Positions 15,029 to 23,371 are shown, counted from the first letter of the stretch. The stretch is DNA of 23,501 bases from JABMRP01 sp964444795 (GCA_964444795.1 CAYUIQ010000140.1:1-23501), one strand, 5' to 3'. A program made the numbers and translations. The notes: generated from the sequence alone by a model not told the origin.

Positions 15029-16501
15029 TTACTGCTTCGGTTTCGGCCAGATGCGGGCGACTTCGCTGAGCGTGAGTCCTACCACCTTCAGGTCACCGCC
15101 GCCCGTGGTAATCGCCAGGCTCGAATCGTCGGGTGTCAGCGGTAGATTCGCCGAATAGGAAAAGACGCCGCCGGCGGAAAAAACTTCCAACTGCGACCAA
15201 TCGACCAGCATCCGAATCTTCAGGATGCCGTCGGCGCCGGGCTTAAGCTCCTTCGGCGGCCCTACCCGAGGAGTGCTGCGCTTGATCACGTTCATGCCGA
15301 TAAACTGCTCGTTCTTGATGTCGTATCTTAGTGTAATGTTGGCGATCTGGAAGATGATCTCGCTCGCCTTCGTGTCCTTCAAATCGAACGCGGCGGTTAT
15401 ATCGAACGTTTTCGATTCGATGCCTTCCAGCAGATTCTCGCCCTCGGCGAGCGTCTTCGGTCCAACGGTTTTCGTGCTGGTGTAAAGTCTCTCGATCTCG
15501 GGGATCGGCGTTCGGGTGAGCCGCATTTTGCCATCATAGGTAACGAGCCCCAGGTCGACGGGGAACGTCGCGTGGCGTTCCCAACCTTGCTCGCCAACGC
15601 CGCCGTTCCAGCGGTCGTGCCAGGCTATCTGCGTGAGGCGCCGATTGGGCATCGTCGGACGGAAGAAGGTTTGCGCGGCATAGAAGTCGGGACCGACGTC
15701 CATGATCAGCTTGTCCTGCTCGGGAATAAACGTCGTGCCGTCGAATTGCCCCACGAGGTACGAACCGTTCGCGTCTTGCAGCACCCATTTCATTTTGCTC
15801 TTATCGCCGTCGAGCGGCATCTCATAAATATCCGGGCACTCGTAGCCGAAGCGGATGTTGCTCAGTTTCTTCCACTCGATCAGGTCCTCCGATCCGTAGA
15901 ACGTCGTGCCCCCTTCATAGATCGCGAGGACCCATTTCTTCGTCGGATCATGCCAGAAGACGTGCGGATCGCGAGGGTTTGCGCCGCCGGTGGGGTTGGC
16001 GACGGGGTTCGCTTCATAGTCGTGCCAGTTCTTTCCGCCGTCGTTGCTCCAGGCCAGACAGGTGCCGCAAGCGGTGCCCGTGTAGATGGCGACCATTGCC
16101 TCTTTTGGCGACCCGGTGATCTTCTCGGCCGTCGGCCCCGAGACGACCACGCCGCAGCCGGAGTAGACCTGATCGCCACTGACGTTGATCGCCTCCTTCG
16201 GGAGGAACGTCTTTTGGGGCACCAGCGCGACGCCTTCATCTTTCCAGTGCAAGAGATCTTCACTCGTGGCGTAACCGCCGTGACGGATTTTCTTACCCCA
16301 TTGATAGATCATGTGGTATTTTCCGTCGTGGTACATGAGCGCGTTGACGTCGTTCATCCACTCGGTCTTGGGGCTAAAGTGGAACTGTCCACGGAAGTTC
16401 TCCGTATAGTCGATCCCTTCGGGATGTGGATCGAACTGTGCGTAAGACGTGGTAGCCTGCAGGGCAAAGCCGATGGCCAGGGTGAGAACAAGACGGGTCA
16501 T
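15029..16501 (-). CDS. GH32 fructan beta-fructosidase (levanase/inulinase-like), secreted
   Basis: This is a 490-residue exported GH32 enzyme that hydrolyses beta-fructofuranosyl linkages in levan, inulin or sucrose. ATG 16501 is preceded by AAAGGAA and a signal peptide (MTRLVLTLAIGFALQATTSYA). The three GH32 hallmarks are present and correctly ordered on the five-bladed propeller: EWMNDVNAL with nucleophile D51 (usual form WMNDPNG), RDPHVFWH with transition-state stabiliser D178, and YECPDIYE with acid/base E221. A C-terminal beta-sandwich follows from about residue 350. WMNDVN rather than WMNDPN is a small variation. It overlaps the upstream GH172-like frame by ATGA, so the two are probably co-transcribed. 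Levanase versus inulinase cannot be told from sequence alone. Confidence 0.93.
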   Translation of the reverse strand: MTRLVLTLAIGFALQATTSYAQFDPHPEGIDYTENFRGQFHFSPKTEWMNDVNALMYHDGKYHMIYQWGKKIRHGGYATSEDLLHWKDEGVALVPQKTFLPKEAINVSGDQVYSGCGVVVSGPTAEKITGSPKEAMVAIYTGTACGTCLAWSNDGGKNWHDYEANPVANPTGGANPRDPHVFWHDPTKKWVLAIYEGGTTFYGSEDLIEWKKLSNIRFGYECPDIYEMPLDGDKSKMKWVLQDANGSYLVGQFDGTTFIPEQDKLIMDVGPDFYAAQTFFRPTMPNRRLTQIAWHDRWNGGVGEQGWERHATFPVDLGLVTYDGKMRLTRTPIPEIERLYTSTKTVGPKTLAEGENLLEGIESKTFDITAAFDLKDTKASEIIFQIANITLRYDIKNEQFIGMNVIKRSTPRVGPPKELKPGADGILKIRMLVDWSQLEVFSAGGVFSYSANLPLTPDDSSLAITTGGGDLKVVGLTLSEVARIWPKPKQ

Positions 16502-17895
16502 GGTTGAACATTCCTTTCTGCTATGGTCACGAATAGTGTAGTCGGTCCGTTATCGTGTGCTCGTTTGGTTCTTGTCCGGCCCGGGTTACTTGCCCGTGTA
16601 GACACCGTCATCCTTCTGGCTGCGCGGTTCGATCCAGGCTTTGTCCATGAGTTCTTCGCGATCAACGGCCGATTGAAGACGGCCATCGTATCGCCCACAT
16701 AAACGCCCTTGCCCCGGACGGTGACGTAGTTCCACTCTTCGCCCAGGACATAGCTGTTGCCGAAAACGGCAATATGGTCGTCGCCTCGCCATGAGCCGTG
16801 GAAGTACATGGTCCGGTCCGTCCACGTCCAATCGGCAACGCCGATCTCGCCCAACTCGACCGTTACATCCGAAGCCCCGTGGTTGGTGACAGCGATCGTC
16901 GCCGTCTCGCGAAAGGGCATGGGCCACCAGCAGGTCATCCAGCCGTCCTTCTCGACCTGACGCCACCAGCCCTTCAACGGATTGAGCCCGGGGCCCGACC
17001 CGAAGAACCCGCCGACGGGCGCCCAGATGCGTTGCTTTCCGTCGAAGTCGGCCCGGATGATTGTGGACCGCATCGCCTGCTCGATGTCGTCGGCGCCGAT
17101 CTTGACTCGCAGCCGGCATATCGCGCCGCCGCCGGGAATATCGCGCGTTATGCTTTGGCCCGGCTTGAGGACTTGTTTGCCACCGGCGATGGTTCGGACC
17201 GCTTTGGGGCCGTTGTTTCCCGGTGCGAGCAGTTCCCGCTGTACCTTCTCGATCAGTTGGGCGTTGGATTTCAGATCGCCGCGAGTGAATGACGTGACAT
17301 CCGTGCCCTCGGGGTACTGGATGTAGTTGATGTTGTAGTAGATGTTGTCGCCGAATTTCTTGGTTTCTCTCGCATTGGCCCCGTCGTACGTGATTTTGCA
17401 GTGTTTGCTGAACGGTATCGGCAGATAGAGATTACACCCGGCGGCCCGCCTGGCACTCAACGGCGCTCCGACGAACTTGGCCGATTTGCCGGCCACCAAC
17501 TCGTCCCCCGTCCCTTCGAGAACGGGCGTGTCGCTGCCGTCGAGATAGACCCGAATCGTTCCATCATATTTGTACTGCGTGATCCACCATCGCGCGATAG
17601 CGCCGGGTCCCTCGACGTCGAGCATGACCCACTCACGACGATCGCCGACCTCGTCGCATCGTATGAAGTTCGAGTAATCATCGGTCGAGAACCACTCGGG
17701 AGTCCCCGGCTGCTCGGACTTCCGGTTATAGCTACTCGCCTGTTTGCAGACAAAGGCAGGCTCGCGGAACTCGGCGATCCGGGAGCGATCGAGCATCCGC
17801 GCAAGCAGCCCGCCAAAGTCGATCGTTTCCTCGCAGGTAGCCGTTGTTGACAGAAAGCCCACGATCGCCGCCATGAGAATGAGTCGGGTTTTCAC
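16498..17895 (-). CDS. DUF2961/GH172-family protein with disrupted C-terminus
   Basis: This is a GH172 (DUF2961) protein; the family includes alpha-D-fructofuranosidase and arabinofuranosidase-type enzymes. GTG 17895 is chosen because AAGGAG lies 7 nt upstream and it opens a signal peptide (MKTRLILMAAIVGFLSTTATC). Typical blocks are KQASSYNRKS, MLDVEGPGAIARWWITQ, IRVYLDG, LYLPIPFSKHCKITYDG, YNINYIQYP and KGVYVGDTMAVFN. After that last block (near 16690) the family normally continues with a GEGD block and a GTGTEDY block. Here the frame becomes low-complexity basic sequence to a stop at 16498. A different frame carries a coding-like tail, VDREELMDKAWIEPRSQKDD, ending at 16586. The full product of 465 residues is therefore probably truncated or inactive. 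It lies directly upstream of GH32. Confidence 0.75.
   Translation of the reverse strand: MKTRLILMAAIVGFLSTTATCEETIDFGGLLARMLDRSRIAEFREPAFVCKQASSYNRKSEQPGTPEWFSTDDYSNFIRCDEVGDRREWVMLDVEGPGAIARWWITQYKYDGTIRVYLDGSDTPVLEGTGDELVAGKSAKFVGAPLSARRAAGCNLYLPIPFSKHCKITYDGANARETKKFGDNIYYNINYIQYPEGTDVTSFTRGDLKSNAQLIEKVQRELLAPGNNGPKAVRTIAGGKQVLKPGQSITRDIPGGGAICRLRVKIGADDIEQAMRSTIIRADFDGKQRIWAPVGGFFGSGPGLNPLKGWWRQVEKDGWMTCWWPMPFRETATIAVTNHGASDVTVELGEIGVADWTWTDRTMYFHGSWRGDDHIAVFGNSYVLGEEWNYVTVRGKGVYVGDTMAVFNRPLIAKNSWTKPGSNRAARRMTVSTRASNPGRTRTKRAHDNGPTTLFVTIAERNVQP
16586..16690 (-). pseudogene. Out-of-frame C-terminal tail, probably of the GH172-like gene
   Basis: A coding-like tail reads AVDREELMDKAWIEPR and ends DDGVYTGK before a TAA at 16586-16588. 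It is out of frame with the GH172 reading that reaches about 16690. The tail has normal codon usage, while the frame that continues from GH172 does not, so the end of the original gene probably survived an internal deletion. I do not recognise the tail itself. Confidence 0.4.
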
Positions 17896-17918
17896 GAAGC
17901 TACTCCTTTTCAGCAGTT

Positions 17919-18144
17919 CGGTGCGCGATGCCAAGCGGAGGGAGGCGGGGGGAGGTTGTTTCCAGTCGCCGTGTTCATATTAGAACACAAAGGCAACCTG
18001 GTGTCATTTTATATTTTCGCCAATCTATTTCGTTGTTTCGTCATTCTGCGGTCAGCCGCGGATCGGGATCATCGCCCAGAGTCGTCTACTGTTTACTTAA
18101 TCCGCGTGCCGCGGCAAGTGCTTTATCGAAGGCCGTTGCTTGCC
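17919..18144. repeat. Duplicated upstream region, copy B
   Basis: This is the partner of 14534-14756. It makes up most of the 339-nt region before the GH172-like gene (17896-18234). Plus-strand XylR sequence begins beyond its right end. No palindrome is seen at the position matching 14696-14718. Confidence 0.75.
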
Positions 18145-18191
18145 GAATCCCGTGTTTTCCTCATGAAAAGCAACTCGCTACGCCCGATTCC

Positions 18192-18233
18192 AAGTGCGTT
18201 TTGCTGTTGATCGAATCCTCAAGGGCGTATGGA
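18192..18233 (+). pseudogene. XylR-type regulator, N-terminal remnant
   Basis: In the plus frame the sequence reads KCVLLLIESSRAYG, closely resembling the start of XylR-type AraC regulators (VLLLIETSRAYGRGLL...). It breaks off one base before the converging stop of the propeller gene at 18235. It continues in frame from the conserved leader (KAVACRIPCFP). Together with the tail at 14780-14938 it shows that both duplicated regions once led into such a regulator. No start codon is obvious, and the ATG at 18163 is out of frame. Confidence 0.6.
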
Positions 18234-18234
18234 T

Positions 18235-21200
18235 TCAACGGGCGGCCAAGCAGATCAGCTTTCCGTTTCTCTGTGCGACGAAGACGCGTTTCGATGCAAG
18301 ACTGATCCCATCCCACACGGGTGGCGAATCGAGCGCCACTTCGTTGATCGTCTGGCCGGTCTTGCGATCGACGATCAGCAGCTTGCCGCCCTTGCGTCCT
18401 TCGAAGGCAGCGTAGGGATCGTTCTCGGAGATTTCGTCCGGGAGGCCGGCGACCAGGATCGCGTTCGATGTCAGCAGCATCGCCTGCCCCCGCACCGGAA
18501 TCTTGCGCTGCCAGTTTGGTTTTGCCTTGGGTGCGCGGTATCCCAGGGAGGAGAAGGCGTGCTTCTCGAACTGGGCAAACGTTTCGGGCGGCGTAGGCAA
18601 GTTGCCCTCCAACAGCGAATAGCCACTTCCCACGATGAACGTGGTGCTGCGAGCGAAACTGCTGGTGGCGCGAGTCGCGTACAGACGGGCGTCATCGTGA
18701 ACGATCTGCGTTCCCGTGGCCCCGCTGGCCCCAACGAAACCCCAGCCATACCGATTGAACATCGAACCGTCGAGCATCCCGCAGGTGGCCAACAGAAAGG
18801 GCCTGGCCGGCGCCGAAGCGGTTTTGCCGTCAAAAAGCGGTTTGCTCTGCAGGTACACGGCTTCGCCGTCACTGACCAGGAGTTGATTGAGTGCTCCGTC
18901 CGCGTCGAACGTCTGCGCGGAGTACGCGAGCGTTTCATCGCCGTGACCACTCGCGATACGTCGCTGTTTGCGAACCTCGCCCGTCGCCACATCCAACGCA
19001 AACGCGTGGATGCCACCGTCCAGATACGATGAGCGGCCGGCCACGACATAGGCAACATTCTCTTGGACGAGAACAGCGCCATGAACGGGCCATGCGGATT
19101 CCAGTTGCCCGCGCGCAGGGATCAGATTCGTGGCGGGCGCGGCCCGAAACTTCCACGCAAGTTGGCCGTCACCGGCCCGCAAACAGTAGACGCTGCCGTC
19201 AGCCGATCCGAAAAGCAAGTGCCCGTTGCTGAAGGTGGGGGGGCTATCGATCCGGCCCGAAGCGGTGAAGCTCCAGAGCGCTCGGCCGTCGCCCAGATTC
19301 AACGCCAGGATCCGGTGCGTGTCCTGGCAGCTCACGAACACCCGTTCTCCGACGCAAATCGCTTGGGTGATCGTGTCGCCGATATCGATCTTCCATGCCG
19401 GGGAAAGTGTTCCGACCGGGTGTGCCGCGTAACCTTGTCGGCGAGCATTCTTTCGGTACATCGGCCAGTCGTCGGGACCGATGGGCGACGCCGGCACGTC
19501 TCCGTAGGCCGGGCCTTTCACCAGCCGAGCCGACGCGTCCGCCTTGGGAGCGGTTCCCGCGGCAAGAGCCAGCATGCCGTTGACCTTGATGCGAGCGTGG
19601 CAAGAGCAGGGATCCGGCGGTGCGTAGAGCAGACCGTTCGACGGAATCATACCCAACCGGCACTCTCCGCGCAGCCAGTGATTTACGAACATCGCGCCAT
19701 TTTCCAGATTAGTCAGTTCCGTTCCGCGCCGACCGGAGAGCACGAAACGTTCGGTGGCGTTGTTGCGGTAGCAGCGGTGGTGGTGCCCGATGTTGAAGAT
19801 CATCCGCGTGTCCATGCGCTTCTCAATCGCGCCGGTTTTCGCACTGATTGCCAGGAGGGCATACGGGATAGACTCCTGGCCGACCGGGTCGGCGCCCCGC
19901 ATCTCGCTTTCGATGTGCGCGTGCGACCAGAGCTTCCCGTCGATGAGGAAGACATCGGCATGGATCCCCCAGGCGAACGAGCCGATCTTTCGTGGAAGCC
20001 TCCAGAGTGGTTTGCCGCTTTTCGCGTCGTAGGCGTACAGATCGCAAGGTATGGTGTGAAAGGTGTTGGGGAGTTTCCCGACCGGCTGCGCCACGAAGAG
20101 ACGCTCGTCGTCGGCCAGGATCGTGCAGTTATCGCTCATGTTCACGCCGAGCATCATGCGATGCGTCGGGTGTTCCGGACGAGGTCGCGTCCATAGTGGC
20201 TTGCCGTCCTGAAGTGCGTAAGACACGATCGCATCTTGGGTGCATGCGAAGACTCTTCCCGAGCAGACCGTCAATTCCAGATGCGTCAGTGTCGACTGGG
20301 CATCGTAGCGCCCGCTCAGGCCGTCGAGCCAGTCCGTCTCCCAGAGCTTGCGGTTCGATTGCGGATCGATGACTCGAATTCTCTTCCGGATGCCCGGGGG
20401 CCTGGTGCGTGTCCGGCCGGTCGAGTCGGCCGCTCGATTGGCTGGCGTTCTCGGCTTCTCGTAAACCGAGAGGATCAGCTTGCCGTCGCTGAGAAGCAAC
20501 TCATCGGCAAACTCCGTTTCGCTCAGAACCTTGACGACCTCGCCGGTTCGCGCGTCAAGAACAGAGACCGGTGCATTCCAACCCAAGGTGACGTAGAGTC
20601 GGCCGCCGTCGACGACCATCCGCTTGGGCAACTGAATCGGCTGACTGAAGCGGACGTTCTGCCGAACCCCCCAACTCTTCCAACCCCAATCTTCAACGGG
20701 CCTTTTCCAGAGAACGAGCCCGTTGAACGCGTCGCGCGCGATCAGAACAAACTTGCCGCCGATGGATGGATGAAACGTGGAACGGGGCGCTTCATCGACG
20801 ATGGAGAAGATGCGCCCCCCTCCGGTCACCATCGCACTGGTGCCGAGCACTTCGTCGTGATGGCGTGAGAATTGCGGATCGGCGACCCAGCGAAGACGTT
20901 CCGGCTTGCCCACTTGCAAGTCGCTCGACACGGCGTTGCCGTCGGCGGCGTGCAGAAAATGTGTCCACTCGTCGATGTCCGCCGGCCACGGCTTGACTGT
21001 TTTCTTTCCGCCGATATAGGCGACGCCGAGAGGGACAAGCACGCGCATCATCTCGTCCGTGGAGACCCGGCGCGGATCATCCGCCACGATCAGGTTCACC
21101 AGATTATCGGCATACGGAAGATGGACGCCGTCAAACACATCCACCGATACTTTGCCGTAAATGCCCAGCGATTGAATATACTCGCGAGCATCGGCTATTT

Positions 21201-21429
21201 TCTCAACATCCGTATCCAGCCCATGGACCAAGTAGCGGTCGTTCTTCCTCAAGGCCGCCGTCAGTCGGCCGTCGCCGCAGCCAAGGTGCATGACCAGACC
21301 GCCGGAAACTCCCGAAGAGCCGAGAATATCATCCATGGACTGGGCCTTGGTTATTCCCGCGCAAGACAGGCACAGGCACACGAACAAGCAACTCGCCGCC
21401 TGCAAGGGTCGACTTCCTGGGCAAAACAT
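18235..21429 (-). CDS. Exported protein: methyltransferase-like domain fused to PQQ-type beta-propeller
   Basis: This is a 1064-residue protein. ATG 21429 has AGGAGG 6 nt upstream and a signal peptide (MFCPGSRPLQAASCLFVCLC, cleavage probably after ITKA). Residues 40-140 are a class I SAM-methyltransferase-like Rossmann domain, with motif I LGCGDGRL (49-56), an acidic end to strand 2 (HGLDTD) and DDPRRV further on. The linker DIDEWTHFLHAADGNAVSSD follows, then about 850 residues of propeller repeats such as AFNGLVLWKR, ARTGEVVKVL, AKSGKPLWRL and LGDGRALWSF, split around a segment with HRCYRNNATERFVLSGRRG and GMIPSNGLLYAPPDPCSC. These blocks mark a family common in Planctomycetota. SAM is not expected outside the cytoplasm, so the Rossmann part may be non-catalytic. 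It follows the ThuA/TIM-barrel gene by 32 nt and is probably co-transcribed. Function is unknown. Confidence 0.88.
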   Translation of the reverse strand: MFCPGSRPLQAASCLFVCLCLSCAGITKAQSMDDILGSSGVSGGLVMHLGCGDGRLTAALRKNDRYLVHGLDTDVEKIADAREYIQSLGIYGKVSVDVFDGVHLPYADNLVNLIVADDPRRVSTDEMMRVLVPLGVAYIGGKKTVKPWPADIDEWTHFLHAADGNAVSSDLQVGKPERLRWVADPQFSRHHDEVLGTSAMVTGGGRIFSIVDEAPRSTFHPSIGGKFVLIARDAFNGLVLWKRPVEDWGWKSWGVRQNVRFSQPIQLPKRMVVDGGRLYVTLGWNAPVSVLDARTGEVVKVLSETEFADELLLSDGKLILSVYEKPRTPANRAADSTGRTRTRPPGIRKRIRVIDPQSNRKLWETDWLDGLSGRYDAQSTLTHLELTVCSGRVFACTQDAIVSYALQDGKPLWTRPRPEHPTHRMMLGVNMSDNCTILADDERLFVAQPVGKLPNTFHTIPCDLYAYDAKSGKPLWRLPRKIGSFAWGIHADVFLIDGKLWSHAHIESEMRGADPVGQESIPYALLAISAKTGAIEKRMDTRMIFNIGHHHRCYRNNATERFVLSGRRGTELTNLENGAMFVNHWLRGECRLGMIPSNGLLYAPPDPCSCHARIKVNGMLALAAGTAPKADASARLVKGPAYGDVPASPIGPDDWPMYRKNARRQGYAAHPVGTLSPAWKIDIGDTITQAICVGERVFVSCQDTHRILALNLGDGRALWSFTASGRIDSPPTFSNGHLLFGSADGSVYCLRAGDGQLAWKFRAAPATNLIPARGQLESAWPVHGAVLVQENVAYVVAGRSSYLDGGIHAFALDVATGEVRKQRRIASGHGDETLAYSAQTFDADGALNQLLVSDGEAVYLQSKPLFDGKTASAPARPFLLATCGMLDGSMFNRYGWGFVGASGATGTQIVHDDARLYATRATSSFARSTTFIVGSGYSLLEGNLPTPPETFAQFEKHAFSSLGYRAPKAKPNWQRKIPVRGQAMLLTSNAILVAGLPDEISENDPYAAFEGRKGGKLLIVDRKTGQTINEVALDSPPVWDGISLASKRVFVAQRNGKLICLAAR

Positions 21430-21461
21430 GGGTTTCCTCCTACGGCTACACGAAGCGTTGA

Positions 21462-23168
21462 CTACGGCGATGGTTCCAACTTGAGCCGGTTGACGAACTC
21501 GACGGATTGGGCCATTTCCGGCATGTTGTCCAAGAAGTCGTAGGAATATTCCAGCCCGATCAGCGTCGGTTTGACGCCCAGGCGACGAATCTCCTGGAGC
21601 AGTTTCTCGAATTCCGCCTTGCCCGTTCCCCAGGGAACGTCGTGTCCATCCGCTGAGAGCTCGCTGAGGTCGTGGGGTTGAATCGTGATCAGCCGATCCC
21701 CCAGTTTTCGGATTCCTTCGATCGGATCGACACCGGCTCGGATCCAATAACCCGTATCGGGGCATGCGCCGATTCGTTGACTTCGGCCCTTGCAGACTTC
21801 GAGAATCCCCTCCGGCCGCCAATAGACGGGCGATTGATCGGGGCCGTGATTGTGAATGGCGAGTTTGATATCGTACTCGTCGCAAAAGTGCTCGATCACG
21901 TCGAGCGACTCCGGCGGCGGCTCGGAGATGAAGGTCTCGATTCCCATCTTTCTGCCGAACTCGAACACTTTGCGGCAGCCGGCCTCATCGCCTGGGATTC
22001 GCGCATAGAAACATGTCGGCATGCGAACACCGGCGGCGTCCATTTTCATGCGGATTTGCGTTAGTTCCTCGTCCGAGAGGTTGGCGTCGAAATTCTTCGG
22101 AATCTCCTTACTTACCTTCTGAAAACTGAGCCCGCCGACGTAGGAGAGCCCAAGTTCGCGGGTCTTGTCGATACCTTCGAACAGCGTGTACTTGTGCAAC
22201 CCCCACATGGTCACGCCGAATTTCCAGCCAAGCTGTTCCCAAGCGGCGACGGTGGGAGTCAGTCGGTTGCTGGGCGTGGTGGAGCCGCCCATGTCACCCA
22301 TGACGAATTGGATGGCGCCTGAGTAGAATTCCAGGATCTTGGGATTCATGAAGTCTCTGGGGCTGTGGCCGATCGTACAATAGACGACGCGGCCGCGACC
22401 GTAGTTTCGCGTCCAGGCCAGCGCGTAATCCTCGTCGGACCGCTCGACACCGGGGTGCGTTCCTCCCGGAGGAAGCTCTGTGTTGGCCGTATCGATGCTG
22501 AACAGTACGTGAACGCGGTCACGCGAATAGGGGCCGCGCACCCGAAAGAACTCCCCGACGTGTTCGAAGCCTTTGCCGCCGAAGGGTCGGTTGAGCGGGT
22601 GGTCCGGCGAATCGAGCTTGACGACGACACGTTCGTCCTGCGCCAGATGGGCCGCACCGCGTCCGCCGATCATTTGCCCGAACTCCGGCCAGGTTTCCTT
22701 GGCTCCCTTTTCAAAATCGGTAAACGCCACGGTGGTTCCGTGGATGCCCAGAAGTCCACCGCCGCCGAGCACGAATTCAAGCAGGTTCCGGCGAAGTTGC
22801 GGATCGGTAAACAGATTGCCCACGGTGTTGTTCAGGCAAACGGCGTCGAACTGCTGGAGATTTTCCTTCTCAAATACAGCCGGGTCTCGCGAAACGACCG
22901 TCGTAAACGCCCCCGTTTTCTCGCCCATGCGTGTGAAGGCGTGGTTCGCATAAGGAATCGAGCCGTGCCCGCCATACCCGACGTTGCCGTCGTAGATGAG
23001 GAGTTTACGCCCTTTCATGACGCTGGCCGGCGCTTCCGTAGGCAGCGCTCGCTCCACCTGATCCTTCGCCTCTTCCGAAAGCGGACGGCGCGGCCTTTGG
23101 GCCGGCGCCGGCGTTGCCAGGCCAACAAACAGGGCTGTGATCAGGAGTGTATGGAGAGTGGATTTCAT
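21462..23168 (-). CDS. Exported ThuA-domain plus xylose-isomerase-like TIM-barrel fusion
   Basis: This is a 568-residue protein. ATG 23168 opens a signal peptide (MKSTLHTLLITALFVGLATP, cleavage near APA-Q). GAGGA lies about 11 nt upstream. Residues 52-291 are a ThuA (trehalose-utilisation, glutamine-amidotransferase-like) fold: KLLIYDGNVGYGGHG, FDAVCLNNTVGNLF, GGGGLLGIHGTT and RNYGRGRVVYCTIGHSPRDF. Residues about 310-560 are a sugar-phosphate isomerase/AP-endonuclease-2-type TIM barrel, with IKLAIHNHGPDQSP and ACPDTGYWIRAGVDP providing metal-ligand-like His and Asp, and a final LIGLEYSYDF. Both domains occur singly in carbohydrate loci, and 3-keto-sugar chemistry has been proposed for relatives. 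Here they are joined and exported. It heads the transcription unit, preceded by a large palindrome 24 bp before the ATG. Confidence 0.87.
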   Translation of the reverse strand: MKSTLHTLLITALFVGLATPAPAQRPRRPLSEEAKDQVERALPTEAPASVMKGRKLLIYDGNVGYGGHGSIPYANHAFTRMGEKTGAFTTVVSRDPAVFEKENLQQFDAVCLNNTVGNLFTDPQLRRNLLEFVLGGGGLLGIHGTTVAFTDFEKGAKETWPEFGQMIGGRGAAHLAQDERVVVKLDSPDHPLNRPFGGKGFEHVGEFFRVRGPYSRDRVHVLFSIDTANTELPPGGTHPGVERSDEDYALAWTRNYGRGRVVYCTIGHSPRDFMNPKILEFYSGAIQFVMGDMGGSTTPSNRLTPTVAAWEQLGWKFGVTMWGLHKYTLFEGIDKTRELGLSYVGGLSFQKVSKEIPKNFDANLSDEELTQIRMKMDAAGVRMPTCFYARIPGDEAGCRKVFEFGRKMGIETFISEPPPESLDVIEHFCDEYDIKLAIHNHGPDQSPVYWRPEGILEVCKGRSQRIGACPDTGYWIRAGVDPIEGIRKLGDRLITIQPHDLSELSADGHDVPWGTGKAEFEKLLQEIRRLGVKPTLIGLEYSYDFLDNMPEMAQSVEFVNRLKLEPSP

Positions 23169-23191
23169 CGCCTTGGTCCTCGCTCGCTTGA

Positions 23192-23251
23192 GTACTCGTA
23201 CGGGAATTGAGGTCGTCATCACGTTGACGACCTCAATTCCCGTACGAGTAC
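23192..23251. promoter_or_regulatory. Perfect 26-bp-arm palindrome in the ThuA gene leader
   Basis: Arms 23192-23217 and 23226-23251 are exact inverted copies around an 8-nt centre (ATCACGTT). The element lies 24-83 bp upstream of the ATG. In RNA it would form a very stable hairpin just before the ribosome-binding site. In DNA it could be an operator, a cruciform or a small mobile element. It has no T run, so it is not a standard terminator. Confidence 0.7.
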
Positions 23252-23279
23252 AGGAATTGAGGTCGCCATCACGTTGACG
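23202..23279. repeat. 28-bp direct repeat overlapping the palindrome
   Basis: Positions 23202-23229 and 23252-23279 are direct repeats with 26 of 28 bases identical (first base G/A, and GTCGTC versus GTCGCC). The second copy abuts the palindrome's outer end. So the same unit occurs as forward, inverted (partial) and forward copies within 88 bp. Confidence 0.7.
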
Positions 23280-23371
23280 CGCTGACGGCAGGACTCCTGA
23301 TGTGAACTTAGCCTCTCCACGACCGCGCGTCAACAAGATGAGTTTCTTTCGAGGCTATTGCAGCAAACACT

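Noticed and set aside
21430..21885. Extension of the methyltransferase/propeller protein to 21885
   Set aside because: The upstream part is opposite-phase sequence over the ThuA/TIM-barrel gene. ATG 21429 has a perfect AGGAGG and a signal peptide.
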